Origin: Stromatinia cepivora
Lineage: Eukaryota; Ascomycota; Leotiomycetes; Helotiales; Sclerotiniaceae
Length of the DNA stretch: 64,000 nt
Direction: 5' to 3'
Assembly: GCA_014898415.1 (NCBI GenBank)
Contig: RCTD01000026.1
Coordinates: 856,430 to 920,429 of the forward strand
Positions 24,601 through 36,410 of this stretch are shown piece after piece. The first letter of the stretch is position 1; each line of letters opens with the position of its first letter. Position numbers and translations under genes: made by a program. Below the pieces are notes generated by a model. That model had not been told where the DNA came from and ran no database searches. It saw only the letters and a list, made by a program, of their open reading frames with translations.

Positions 24601-26300
24601 TTTTTGTTTAAATAATATAATCCAATTTACTTTTGTACAATTATCAATAATCAATATAAAATAACAATTCCTTCGAATTGATTTTGGGAATAATCTTGTA
24701 ATATCGAAATATATAAATTCGAATCTTTTTGATTTATACAGATTCAATTACTTCGAAATATAATTAATCATCTTAATAAATATATACACTTTGTAAATAT
24801 CTAATTCAATTAGGATCTTTATCAATTTGATTATATTGAATACTTTGTATAGATTTTTGATTTTATTTGAATCTAAATGATTGAATCTTCGATATTATAA
24901 TAGATATCTTTTTTTCTTTTTGAATATTAATTTGTTATCGATATCTTTGATGTTATCAATTATTTTTAAAGAAAAGCCTTTTTTTGATTATTTTGATATA
25001 TATTAAAATAAAGAATTGTATTCTTATATCCTTTGATTATATATAAAACCATATATATTCTGTTTTATATTCTAATATGGATGACTTTTTTATTATCCTT
25101 TTTGAAATATATATAATAAAAGTTGAATTCCCCTTACAATTTTGTTTCGTAGATCCTTTTTTCTAATAACAAGTTTATTCTTAGTTCTGATATATATAAT
25201 ACATTTAAAAATAATATCTTAGAATTATCTTCGTATATTATATTTATTAAATTTTAATAACGATAATATATTATTTCTCTACCAATCTTTATTCTTTATT
25301 TGATAATAGGTTCTATTGATCTGAATAATGAAGATTGGTTAAATATATATGAAGAAATGTTTATATCGATATATCATTTGTTAAAGGAAGCTTTATTAAT
25401 AATTTCCTTTGTTAAATTGTAATCTTCCTTTATTATATTCTCAATATCGAAATCTGATTCAGAAATATTGTTAGTAGGGTATGTTTGGTCTTTCTTATTG
25501 AAGTAGATCTTTTTCAGATTCGATGATCCTTTTTTCCTTTGATAATAAAAATAATTGTAAAGGAATTTGCTAATTTATACTAAATATAAATAGTTTTATA
25601 TATAATGATTTTCCCTTTGATATAAATCGCAAATATTATTTGGGATTTCGAAATCTGATTCTTAATGTTGAAAAGTGTATCTAAATCCTTTTATAATTTA
25701 TATTAATTCTGATCTATCTTTAAAACGAAATTCTTTAATTTGTAAATACTTGATTTTATTATCGATACTAAAGTTGATTTGGATATCCAATATATCCATT
25801 ATTTTTTGATAATTAATTGAAAGATTATGTATTAAAATCAAGAACAAAACAGTATCTTGATATATTGATCGATAATTTTTGTTTATAATTCTTAGTTTCC
25901 TTTTATATTCTTTCAATTTGTCCCAAACTTCGATAATGATTATATCAGGATAAATATTAGATTGAAATTTGAAGTTCTAGATCATTGTTATATATATATT
26001 GATTATAATTATATTAACTCTAGTATATTTTGATTTAAAGTATTTCCAAAATGTATATATTGTTGAATATTCATTGGTAAAGGTTTTATCGTTATTATTA
26101 AATATTATACAAATATATGATAACGCATTCACTTCGTTCTTTAAATATTCCGATTTCAATTCGACATTGTAATATATATGACCATTGATCTCATAGGCAA
26201 ATATTATATTGGATCCTATAATCTGCGTATATTCATCTAATGTTTAATCAATTATATAAAACCATCCTTTCCCTCTCAATTATATCTTCATTTATCTGAA
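21700..26300 (-). pseudogene. Copia D1 gag-pol, broken
   Basis: Whole polyprotein region, identified mainly by alignment to D2. RT with YIND at 22639-22650. Integrase-RT linker at 23659-24009. Integrase core near 24560-24780 (compare D2 48005-48271). Gag pieces at 25698-25916 and 25977-26159, the latter reading KSEYLKNEVNALSYICIIFN and then TFWKYFKSKY. Stops are frequent, and plus-strand frames such as 23393-23662 are shadows. Confidence 0.8.
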
Positions 26301-26757
26301 TTATCGCTTATAATTATTTTAATCGAATTTCGAAAAATTATTTGATTCCGATATTATAAAGGTTTCTTGCTGTTTGATAAATATCGAAGATAATCTTCAG
26401 ATTTTTAAGACAATCTTAAAAAAAAAAATGTATAATAAATAAATTCAAAATAATAAAGAAATATAAAAATAAAACAATAAGAGAATTCGTAAGATTGTAT
26501 TGTAATATATTTTCTTATAATTATACGAACTTGCTCTTCGCCTTTGTTATAATTCTGTATCGATATTGTACAGACTACTTTTTGCTTTGATCTATAATAT
26601 TATAAATTATAAACTATATTATCATATTTCAACTTTGCTTTGATAACACTATATAAAAATTCTAATTTTCATTCTATTCCATCTCTACTAGTTATATTAA
26701 TCCTTTTTCGATTTGCTTTGTTTTCTAATCACTACTGTACAATCGAATCTTATAATC

Positions 26758-26923
26758 TATTAACTTTTGGTATAGAAAGTAATAATATTATTGATTATAT
26801 AAATTGAACTAAGGATCTATAATTCTAATAAAAATAGAATTGAAGTTATCCCCAAATATGGTCTGTGCATCATTGTGGTCTTGTGACCTCAATTCTAATC
26901 CTATGATGGCCTCATTTCCAACA
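26758..26923 (-). repeat. 5' LTR of Copia D1
   Basis: 166 bp, TATTAACTTTTGG to TTTCCAACA. Confidence 0.92.
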
Positions 26924-26928
26924 TACAT

Positions 26929-27806
26929 TTATTTTATTTATATAAAAGAGTTCTTTCAGAAAAGGAAAACTCGAATGTTTATATACAAAATAGAATCAAA
27001 GTATAATTGAGTTTGTTCGATTGGGTATCAAAAAAATTAAGGGCATTAATGATATTAAAGTTGTTAATATTCATTGAATCGTAATTCCGAAAATGGAATG
27101 GATTCTGTAATATATATAAGACTTTAAATTCATTAAAATAAAATGATGCAGGGAATCCATTCGTTATGCGAGCAGCTAATTATTGTATGATTTGAACAAA
27201 ATCGGGATAGAAATGGGGAAGAGAAAATTGTTGAGAAAGACAATTTTTAAGAGTAGTATTGAATCTATTACGAAAGATTGAGATTTTATTCGAATCGGAT
27301 TAATTCTGATCTTTGGTTTTGTAAAGGATCCTTTCGAATTTTATAATATAGATATATAAAGAATCAATTCCTTGTTTGAGAATGAATAATTTATCTTCGG
27401 CTTTTTGGACTTTATTCGGATTATTATAAACATGTATGAATTGATCCAGGATCATTGTATAATCTAAAGGAACGTTTTGATCAAAAGAAGAAAACTGAAG
27501 TAGTACTATAACTTATATATGAGATTCGAGATTGAAATAAACATAATAAAATTAAACTATAGAATCGCCGATCGCAGCGCCATCTACTTGTAGTTTCGCT
27601 CGAATCGAAGAAAACCAGGTATCGAACTTTTGAGAACTATTATTGAACTTTTCAGGATCAAAAAGAAAGGGTTTCGGATGAGAAGGAATATAAACAACAA
27701 AAGTATATTTGAGAATCAAGGAATATAAAAACGAGATTTCATTTTACTGATAAATCATTTCGCTATAAAGTTCTGTAATCGTAAAATTTATCGAATTGTA
27801 ATCCAT
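26929..27806 (-). pseudogene. Element C gag, N-terminal part
   Basis: Starts with ATG (complement of 27804-27806): MDYNSINFTITELYSEMIYQ, then stop-broken but continuous. It holds FLFDPEKFNNSSQKFDTWFS followed by SIRAKLQVDGAAIGD, a clear Ty3-type gag capsid pattern with the diagnostic F-x-W. Later DYTMILDQFIHVYNNPNKVQ and FRNRFNTTLKNCLSQQFSLP are readable. About four RIP-type stops. The frame is cut by D1 at 26924. Confidence 0.8.
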
Positions 27807-27973
27807 AACTTAGAAATTAAGGGTAAGAAAAAAAATAATATTTTCGAATAATATCAAAAAGATTTATATACAAACGAAAGAACAGGAGCGATGTATTTAA
27901 ACAGAAGTAAACAGAGTGTATATAAGTATATACAAATATTATTCTATTTCTTATCTAAAAGAACTTTTAATAA

Positions 27974-28123
27974 TATAACGAATTCAATGAATATTTAAAG
28001 ATCAACCTTAGAATTAAAAGCTACAGAGTTAAAAAGAGTGTGCTACGAAGCTATATATATGATCGACTCGAAGCTTAGTACCGTACTAGCCCGATCGGAC
28101 GCGATCACGTGTATCTCGTGACA
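27974..28123 (-). repeat. 5' LTR of element C
   Basis: 150 bp, TATAACG to GTGACA, paired with 20961-21110. Keeps CG-rich sequence near 28091-28119. Confidence 0.9.
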
Positions 28124-28128
28124 AGGGC

Positions 28129-28209
28129 TAGTAGATCCTTCATTCCGATTGGAAAGCATACGCTTTGATCCTTCATAAGATACAGGGGATTGCGGGGCTT
28201 TCCGTGATA
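28129..28209 (-). repeat. Copia B2 5' LTR, right part
   Basis: Last 81 bp of the LTR, following the second AGGGC (28124-28128). Together with 20733-20960 it gives exactly 309 bp. Confidence 0.92.
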
Positions 28210-28214
28210 TTTTC

Positions 28215-29050
28215 TTTATAGTACTATTTGCAAAGGATTACTTTTTCAATATCTTTATCTAGTATTTTTAATTGTTATATTTTAATGATTAATAAATCTT
28301 TCTGGGTTCGTATACTTTCCTAATTAAAGATTCTTCAAATTGTATATATAATTTCAAAAGGCAATATAGTTTTCTGTTTATAGATCAATTCAAATGATGT
28401 TTTGTTTGTCAATTTGTAAATTAAAATGCGATTAGCGAATAATATTGTTTCCAATTATTTAGATTATTTACACCCTTTTCGTGATAGATAGGAAAATGCT
28501 TTTATAATAGAATAATAACCTTTTTCTATTATTTCATTGATTTATAGATAATAGACTGATATTTTGATTTTATTGATTCTGTATTTTTTGTAATAAGTAA
28601 ATATAATATCTTTATTTTCAGATTTTTTATCTATAATGATTTCTTCAAAGAGATTATAACAATAAACTATTTCATAAAGGAATTTGGTAATTATTTCCGA
28701 AATAATATTTTATAAGGCTTTAATTTTCATTCAATTATTCAAATCTTTTTATAGAATAACAAAGCATTTGAATTTATAATTATCAAATATTTTTGTAATA
28801 TTTATACCAACTTTATACTAAATACTTGAAGTTCAAATAACAATCATTAATTTATTTGTTTATTTGAACAATCTGAATTAACAAATAGAACAAGAAATCA
28901 CCCAATTTTTCATATCCTTGTACATCCCATTCCATCAATAACAATTACGCACTTTAGTATACAATAACTCTAAACCCTTATAATCCAATTCTTTGTATAC
29001 TCAAATCATAATTTTTTACCTTTTCGATTAGATTATTGTTTATTATTATA
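28215..29050 (-). pseudogene. Gypsy A1 integrase, zinc head and core
   Basis: The zinc-binding head reads WNGMYKDMKNWVISCSIC (minus, about 28875-28955) with the Cys-x2-Cys pair intact. The core follows toward 28430, where A2 shows VYHP and GYYPITE, the typical end of the Gypsy core. The C-terminal tail is on the far side of Copia B2 (12430-12744). Broken by RIP stops. Confidence 0.8.
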
Positions 29051-29562
29051 TAAGCGAAAGATAATCCGTTTCTCTGGATTCTGAATAAACAATAATCCTT
29101 TATATAGAAATTGAGAATTTCCTTTTTAAAAGTTTGTCAATCTTTCATTGATATATTTTTAGATCTCCATAATATAATGATATATTGAATAATCATTTGT
29201 ATCCTTTTATTTCCACCTTTCAAAATTTAAAATGATCTTAAAATTTTGGAGTTATTTATATTCACTATCGGATCTATTCGTAACGAATTCAGATCTGTAA
29301 TAATTGAATTATTAATATCCTCTTTATATTCTTTATCAATATCATCCAAAACAATTCGCGATTATTGTAATAAAGTATTTACAACAATATTTTTGTTTTC
29401 AAAAATATATTTAATATTAAAATCAAAAAACCTAATCTAAACAATCTATTTTATAATTAAAACACTAAATAAATCTATAACTACTTTATTTAGCTAAATT
29501 ACAAATATATTCATATCAATTTCTAAAAGAAAATGAATACTATAAAAATCTCTTTTACATTT

Positions 29563-30960
29563 TTACAGAGTTTTGAATACTCCTCTGTATTCTTTTTTAA
29601 TGATATTATAGTTCTGTTCAATATAATTCCATATATCACTTTTATATCTAACAATAATATAAAATTTATCATTATACATTTGACCTAAAACAATTCCCCA
29701 TCCTACCAAACTAGCATCGATAACAAATATAATGATTCCGATTTTAGATAAATAAATCAATAAAAAAAGGATTAAAACTAAAGTTAATTTATTTTTTAAC
29801 AAGATTATTACAATATTATAATTAATAATCTAAATGAATTCTATATCTTTCTTTAATAATATATAGAAAGACTTTATAATAATAACAAAATTCTTTATTC
29901 AAAATCGATAAAAGATATATATTTTAAAGAATATTCTAATTTTATAATCGTTCGAATAAGATAATCACTCAAGTATCTTGATGATTTTAATAATATCAGG
30001 ATTTCTTCCTTCAGAATTGATATAATAATCTACAATTCAGATTCCATTATAATATCATTTGGATTTAATACTGATAATATATCCTGTATACTCAATGCAT
30101 TCCATTGTAACATCCAGGTTTTTTAGATACTCGATAATAAACTTTTTCAATCCAGATTCAACTTTAGTTTCACTATATCAAGTTCTGAGACTTTTAATTT
30201 CAATGTTATTTAAATAAGGTATAACAATATCAAATATAATATCCTATAATATCCTTAATATAATCCTTACAAATTAAATGACCGAATTAATAACTCTTTA
30301 TAATAAAATAATAAATCTTATCAAATCAAAAAGAATTATAATAATAATAATATCTCTACTCTTTTTATCTAAAAATATTTAATTATATCCAAAGAAAAAA
30401 TCAATCAAGGATATTAATAAATATCCAATTATTTGTTCAACAAATTCTTTTAAATTTGAAGATATATTTGTATTTCGTAGAATTATAATATTTGTTTTTA
30501 TTATTACGATAACAATATAGTATTTATTAATTTCATTCTTTTTAATTAAATACTAAAAATTTCAATATAATCTTTCTTTTTCCTCTAATATATCTTGTTT
30601 AATATAGTCTTTTATTATTTCAATAATTATTAATAAAAGAGCTTTAGGGGATACAAAACCAAAAGTTTGTCAGATTTTATATAATATTATCTTGATAATC
30701 TATAACAAAGCAATTGAAAGTTTAATATTGCTGATTTTCGTTTAATCAAAAGCTAATACTACTTTTCGATTCTATAATAATATAAAAAGAAATTCCTTTT
30801 CATATTCCCAAAGTATATCTCCAATATCTAATAATACTAAATATTCTTATATCAATCGAAAACCTTTAAATTTGATATCGAAACACAATATCAAATATTT
30901 CGAAAAAAAATCTGATAATTGACATTTAAGATGTTTTATATATTCCAACTCCAGCCAATT
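29563..30960 (-). pseudogene. Gypsy A1 reverse transcriptase and RNase H
   Basis: RT catalytic loop at 30205-30216 reads YLNN in place of YLDD. Downstream, KFIIEYLKNLDVTMECIEYT is the usual segment before the RT thumb. The open piece 29563-29802 is the thumb and RNase H start (LKNKLTLVLILFLL) and keeps the first RNase H Asp in VIDASLVGWG, then YDIIE-like YNIIKKEYRGVFKTL. Non-functional. Confidence 0.87.
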
Positions 30961-31511
30961 AGAATCACCTCCTAAGATTTCTTTATCGATATATTCTGTT
31001 TCGTTTGAAAATTTTATCTTATCCTTCTTTTTCTTATATATATCATTGACCGAAACGAAAATTTCGGATTTGACATCAATTAGTTTCTCTTAAACATTGT
31101 TTTTTGCCCTAAATTCTTCCAAATCGAGATGAATACTATTAATAACAAAATATTCCTGAAATCCCTTTAATTCCGAATCCTCAATATTATCAAATATATC
31201 TTCGATATCAAAATCAAGATTAATTCGAACAATATCTATATTAAACTCTATAGAATTTAAAACCATCTTAAAATTTGGAATACCAATCAGAAATTCTGGG
31301 AAATGATTTTTAACGAATTCTTCAAATTTCCTTTCACTCTTAATGGCATTTAAGATTTTTGGGAGATCATTGATATAATCCCTAGAATTTACACCATTTA
31401 TTCTTTTCCCAGCTTTTCAAAATCAATCTTTATAATATTTGCTTTATATTTTAATTCAATCGCTTAACAATCAGCCCTATTAATACCATTATCATCAATA
31501 ACCCATATAAT

Positions 31512-31860
31512 CTATTTATCTCCTTTATATTCAAAATCGATCTTTTCTATAAATAGATATAGCATCCCCAACAACAATAGGTCTTTAATATTATTCAAAA
31601 TAAAGATATCGACGATATTCTTAACTCCTTCAAAATTGACTTCTATATCTTCAATTAATCCATACAAGGTAATGGCATTTCCATTAAAAATAATCATTAT
31701 CGCCTTATATTCATATATTGTAAGTTTCAATTCTTTTGTAATTTTCAGATTCATTATATTGATTATCGATCCCGAATTGATAATACTGTTAATTTTGATA
31801 TTCTTACCCGTAAGGATTATAATGATAATAGATATATTATATATTTCTTTTGATTAATAA
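31512..31860 (-). pseudogene. Gypsy A1 aspartic protease
   Basis: The flap-to-C-terminal half is open (31512-31754) and includes VDIFILNNIKDLLLLGMLYL, the standard strand and ILG-like helix of Gypsy proteases. Just upstream the catalytic Asp-Ser-Gly has become NSGS (Asn codon complement of 31776-31778), a single G-to-A change in the sense strand. Confidence 0.82.
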
Positions 31861-31946
31861 TTAAAGAAAATATTTAAATAATTAATAGTTATTAAAATTA
31901 TTATAACTTTTTCGATAGGAATTTCTGAATTTCTGAAAAGCTTTTT

Positions 31947-34060
31947 TCATTCTTCGATATTTGTAATTGATATTTTCTTAAAAGTTTGTTTAAAAAGATT
32001 TAGTATATATATAAGAACAATCCCAATTATTATCGGGATTTTGATTTTATAAATTCGTTTCAAGATTTTTATCGGGGATTTTGTAGTATAAATAGTAACT
32101 AATATTTGCTTTTTTATTCTTGAGGATCTAATATAAGAATTGAATGTTTTATCCTTTTGCATTATACTATTTTTATCGGATTCAAAAAGGCCCTCCCCTT
32201 TTTGAGATTCTTTTGCTTCATCTTTTTCGTTTTCATCAATATCTATAATTTCATCTTTATTGAAGAATTCTTTCTTTAATCTCTCCCTTTCAATTTGATC
32301 CATTATTTTAAACAATACTTTTCGAAAAGTACTTGATAATTTTTGGGATTTATCAATTTTATTTTATCCTACTGATTTAGACTTTTTAGATAATCGGCTT
32401 TATAGCTTTAAGGTTTCTTTAGGCTGGATAACTATATTGATATTGATAATTTCTTTTCCTCGATAATTAATATTATTTATAAATATACCCTTTACAATTT
32501 CGATACTAGAGATTTCAAGATTCAGTAAACCATCTTCAATATTGGGTTTCTCCAATCGTTTCTTTTGTTAATCAAGCCTATAAGTTTTTGTATGTATTTC
32601 AATTTAATGATTCTCTAAGGAATCCTTTTATCTAAAGATTGGGGAAGAATTGGAATATCCTTTGGGACCAAATATGAAGATTCTGTATTCATTATAATGA
32701 TATAGTTCAGTATTAATATCATCGATCTTTTTAGAATAATTTTGTTTCATAATGTAACCATTATTATAAGGAGGTTTTTTAAAGTAATAGTAATAAAGAT
32801 AATCCTTCTTATAAGCTTCATTTATATCAAAAAGAATTCCTTTTTATTTATTCTGAATAGGATAGTTATTATATTTCGTATTATTTTCTCAATGAGTAGT
32901 TTGATATTATAATAACGAAAAGGATAACTTCGAGTTTCTTATATCTTTGATTTTCATCTTTAAATAATTTATATTAAATTTATCCAAAAGATTAATAATT
33001 TTATTTATAGTGTTCTCTATTTCCTGTCCTTGAGAATAAGGCTTTATACTGATATCGAAGACAAATGGGGTTTTCATATATTCATATATAATCTGGAAAA
33101 TAGTAATCTGATGAGATTTAGGTCTTTTGTAAATTCGGGCGATAGAATTTTTAGAAAAGCATTATTTATAGGTTTCATTTATCATTCTCTTGAAGTTCAC
33201 AGAAACAGGATCATCGAAATCAACTTTAAACTATCTAGCAATCTTCTTTCCCATTTGGGCATATAGATCACACAGGAATATCCTTTCAGTTTTGAATTCG
33301 GTAATTATATAATTATCAATGAGTTGAGTAGCCGAAAGCATAAATTTAACAATATAATCCTTTATCATTATTGAGTTTGCATTATAATCCTTTTTATTTT
33401 TGTTACATTGATTATCAACAAATTGATCAAAAAAATCTCAAATACCTATCATTTATTGAGTATCATAATCGCAAAAGTATTGAAGTAATATTGATTTTAA
33501 TCCTTTTTTTCAATTATATCTAATAGGGTTATATTCCGGTATAAATTTGATTTGGATAGTAATGGTATAATTGTAATACTAAGAAAGTCGAGTTCGTATT
33601 TCCTTATCGAATATACTACAATCAACTTATAAAATATTTCAAATTGTAAAGAAGTCAGATATATCAATCCTGTTGAAAATAGGGGCAACAGTATTTTTAG
33701 TATACAATATAATAAGGAATATACGTATATAATCCTTAATACGAACAATAAATGGAATTTTTAATGGGTTTTGCTATTATTGGTTTACTTCTTTTTCTTT
33801 TTTGGTTTTCTTTGTTTTTTCTTCTTTTTTAATAGAATTTCTATTATCATTAATAGAAAATTCTTCAATAAATTCAAAAAGATCGATAATTAGAACAATA
33901 ATACTATCCTCTAATCTTTGAAGAATATCTTACAGGAGATTCAATCTTATAGATAGATCAAAATTATCCATTATATTATCATAGCTTAATTGAAAAATAT
34001 TCGATTCATTAGAATCTAATTCAATATTTGGTTTTCGATAATTTTCAGTATTTATAATTT
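31947..34060 (-). pseudogene. Gypsy A1 gag
   Basis: N-terminal part near 34050-33780 reads NYRKPNIELDSNESNIFQLS and DILQRLEDSIIVLIIDLFEF, then a Lys/Glu-rich stretch (NSIKKEEKTKKTKKEKEVNQ). The middle near 33250-33000 reads DDPVSVNFKRMINE, then SHQITIFQIIYEYMKTPFVF. The C-terminal open piece 31947-32315 is charged (NEKDEAKESQKGEGLFESD) and precedes protease. Identification as gag is from position and composition. No zinc knuckle seen. Confidence 0.6.
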
Positions 34061-34743
34061 TCCTTTAATAAATTTTCAAAAGGAAGAGAAAGATATATAT
34101 AATCCTTCCTAAAGTTTTCCTTTTTCCAAAGAAATATATAAATCTCAAATCCTTCAACTAAAAGTTTTTTAAAATATATCTTAAATTTTTGGTTGTTAAT
34201 ATCAAGAATAGTAATTTAGTGTACTATACCCAATCCTTCTTATTATTTCAATATATACTTAAGCATTCAAATAACTCTAAAGGTATATAAGGCATTCAAG
34301 ATCCTTCAATATGATTGATTATATTCAATCAAGGTCGTCCTCGGGATTAGAGTTTTCTTACTTGTAGAGATAAATGATTCGTTTACAAATAGAGATTCCA
34401 CTGTATTTGAAGTTCTAATACACTTTTAATATTACTAATTGTATCCCCGAATAAGATCTTCGTCGATATGTTCCTTTCAAAGTAAAGAGTAGAATGATGA
34501 TTTTGTTGAAAAATAACTCGTCTTCGATATAATAGATGAGTATAAATAAAAAAGCTTCGATGATCAAAACTTTCTTATTTAGAGTTTGGCAATCCTATAT
34601 TTTTGAAAGAATTATCCTTTCAGGATCAATCCCATTCTTTTATCTACAAATTGCTAATTCTACTTTCTTTTCAATCATAATTTCCTTGCAGATATATTTG
34701 TATAATATAAACCGTATAATTCGAATCCTGTATAAATCATCAT
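34061..34743. other. 5' non-coding end of Gypsy A1
   Basis: No convincing frame on minus and no second copy in the window. It is probably the untranslated leader and possibly part of an LTR, but no terminal repeat pair can be shown because the other end of A1 is outside the window. Confidence 0.4.
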
Positions 34744-35035
34744 TATGAAAGAGGTAGATCGAGATATATACATCCCGATAATACACTGCGAGGGGAAATA
34801 GGAATTGGAATTGAACAAATTACATTGTAGAGACTTCAAGTAATAAAACTAGTAGGTTTAGATAATGATTTGGATTATATACAAATGGGGTACAAAAAGA
34901 CTAATGGAAAAACGATTGATTTCTTTCAAGGAAAGGGGAGTAAAGCCCTTTCTTATATCTAATTACAAAGAGTCATATAACTATATGACTACGAACTAGC
35001 TACGTGTTAGGTCTTGATATCCCAACTTTCTCACA
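34744..35035 (+). repeat. LTR-like repeat G, copy 1
   Basis: 292 bp, TATGAAAGAGG to TTTCTCACA, repeated in the same orientation at 37860-38152 with transition differences. TG/CA-type ends suggest an LTR. Flanking 5-mers do not match each other or those of copy 2, so these are not simple solo LTRs. Strand is arbitrary. Confidence 0.65.
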
Positions 35036-36128
35036 GTATAATCCATATTTTATATTGAAAATGAATATTATTGATTTCGATTGGATTTTGATAGATTTCT
35101 GTAAGTTGTTTGATCAATTCGAGTATTGTGAATTGGGGTATTTGTATATAAAAAGTATGACAATATATTTGTATTTTCGATTTGGTTTGGTTAATTATAT
35201 ATATATAATATTGTATTTCATTTTTAAATGATATAGTACATAATTTGAATTATTTTATAATAATAATTATTATAAATTAATTTTAGATTCAATACTATTG
35301 TTAAGTTTAATAGTAAGATTTATGGGTTTTGATGTATATATATTTCGATACGAGTTGTAATTGATATAGGAATATAATTTTGGTTAATTAAATTGGTTTT
35401 TTGAATAAAGGGATTCTTGATTATTATATAGGTTGTTATTTTTTAAAGGGAAAAAAGAATTATTGGAGGGCTTTGGATGATTAGATCATTTGATCAAAAT
35501 TTTCTTTTTTTAATTTCGGAATCTTTAAATTTACTTGGGTAAAGGTTCTTGATTTTCGATTGAAAGAATGAAGGGAGTTCTAAATATTGTTATTGATCTG
35601 GATATCTATATAAATATTATTTGAGGTTTAAAAGGAGATTATATTATTGTAAAGTTTATCATCATTATAGCTTTCAATTGTCGATTCTCCTTTTTCAAAT
35701 TCATAATCATTATATAGAGATCTTATAATTGTAATAATAATTCGAAAAGAGTAATTGAATTATTAAAAGTATTGGTTTTATATATTGGAATCTTTTCTTT
35801 ACTAATCTTCTTTTTTTCAATAATAATGTTATCCAAACTTATATTTATATTTTCTTCGAAAGATTATTGAAATAATTGAAAAAAAAAGAGATGATTTCTC
35901 AAAATAGGTTTTCGAATGTTCGGAATGTATAAAAGAAGGAGTTCGTTGTATTATAAAAATAATAGTATATTTCTAAAAGGGTCTATATTTTTGTTGATTA
36001 AATCGGAATAGATTTTCTTTCTTTAAATATAATATTTGTAAAAGTTTATCTAAAAAGGTATTATTAAAATAAAGTATTATTTAGAAGATCATCATATAAC
36101 CAAACACTTATAAATAAATTATAAATAA
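35036..36128. other. Orphan AT-rich stretch between repeats G and F
   Basis: About 1.1 kb with no copy elsewhere in the window and no recognisable frame. The 35004-35231 plus-strand frame starts inside repeat G and has no recognisable similarity. It could be the inside of element G or F. Confidence 0.4.
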
Positions 36129-36410
36129 TATAATATACAAAAATTATAATAGAGTTGAATAAATAAGGTTATTTATATTTATTAGAATTTATAATTAAAG
36201 AATTATAATTTGTAAAGAGCGATTAAATATATATATACAAATACCCATTCGTGAGTTACAGGATTATATATATATATTATTAGGGTCACCATTTTATTAT
36301 ACTAAATTGTATGAATCGTAATGTATATACACAGACGATCAGCTCATCAATTGATATGTGAGATAAGAGGTATCACGTGATTAGCCTCCTATGGTTCACG
36401 ATTCGTGATA
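36129..36410 (-). repeat. LTR of family F, reverse copy
   Basis: 282 bp, the reverse complement of the solo LTR at 54038-54319. It directly abuts the truncated B3 LTR. Its left end is heavily RIP-altered (TATAATATAC for TGTGACGCAC). No matching target duplication. Confidence 0.8.

Larger units (their letters stand above)
21442..26923 (-). mobile_element. Ty1/Copia element D1, inserted in element C
   Basis: 5,482 bp, with 166-bp LTRs at 21442-21607 and 26758-26923 and duplication TACAT (21437-21441, 26924-26928). Collinear along its whole length with D2 (44966-50446). Minus order is gag, protease, integrase, RT, RNase H. It has lost more sites than D2: the RT loop reads YIND (22639-22650). 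Open pieces are short. Confidence 0.93.
20961..28123 (-). mobile_element. Short gag-only LTR retrotransposon C, inserted in the B2 LTR
   Basis: Two 150-bp LTRs (20961-21110, 27974-28123) run from TGTGACGAAC to CTCGTGACA with 5-bp duplication AGGGC on both sides. Without the nested D1 it is about 1.68 kb. The inside holds only a gag-like frame on minus. There is no protease, RT or integrase, so it must have depended on another element. A run of eight C just after the left LTR (21113-21120) is the minus polypurine tract. Confidence 0.9.
12750..28209 (-). mobile_element. Ty1/Copia element B2 in Gypsy A1, itself interrupted by C and D1
   Basis: 309-bp left LTR at 12750-13058. The right LTR is split into 20733-20960 and 28129-28209 by element C. 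The duplication TTTTC flanks the whole (12745-12749, 28210-28214) and the empty site is visible in A2 near 42250. The net length of about 8.29 kb equals B1. It carries the same gene order as B1 on minus, including the antisense region. It is more heavily RIP-mutated than B1 (more TA-rich, fewer CG), though its linker and protease keep longer open frames. Confidence 0.93.
28210..34743 (-). mobile_element. Ty3/Gypsy element A1, right fragment (gag to integrase)
   Basis: Collinear from 28215 to about 31160 with A2 (42256-44965 and 50447-50704), and unique beyond. Minus order is gag, protease, RT, RNase H, integrase. It ends at 34743 against a G repeat. No LTR was found at its 5' end. Confidence 0.88.
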
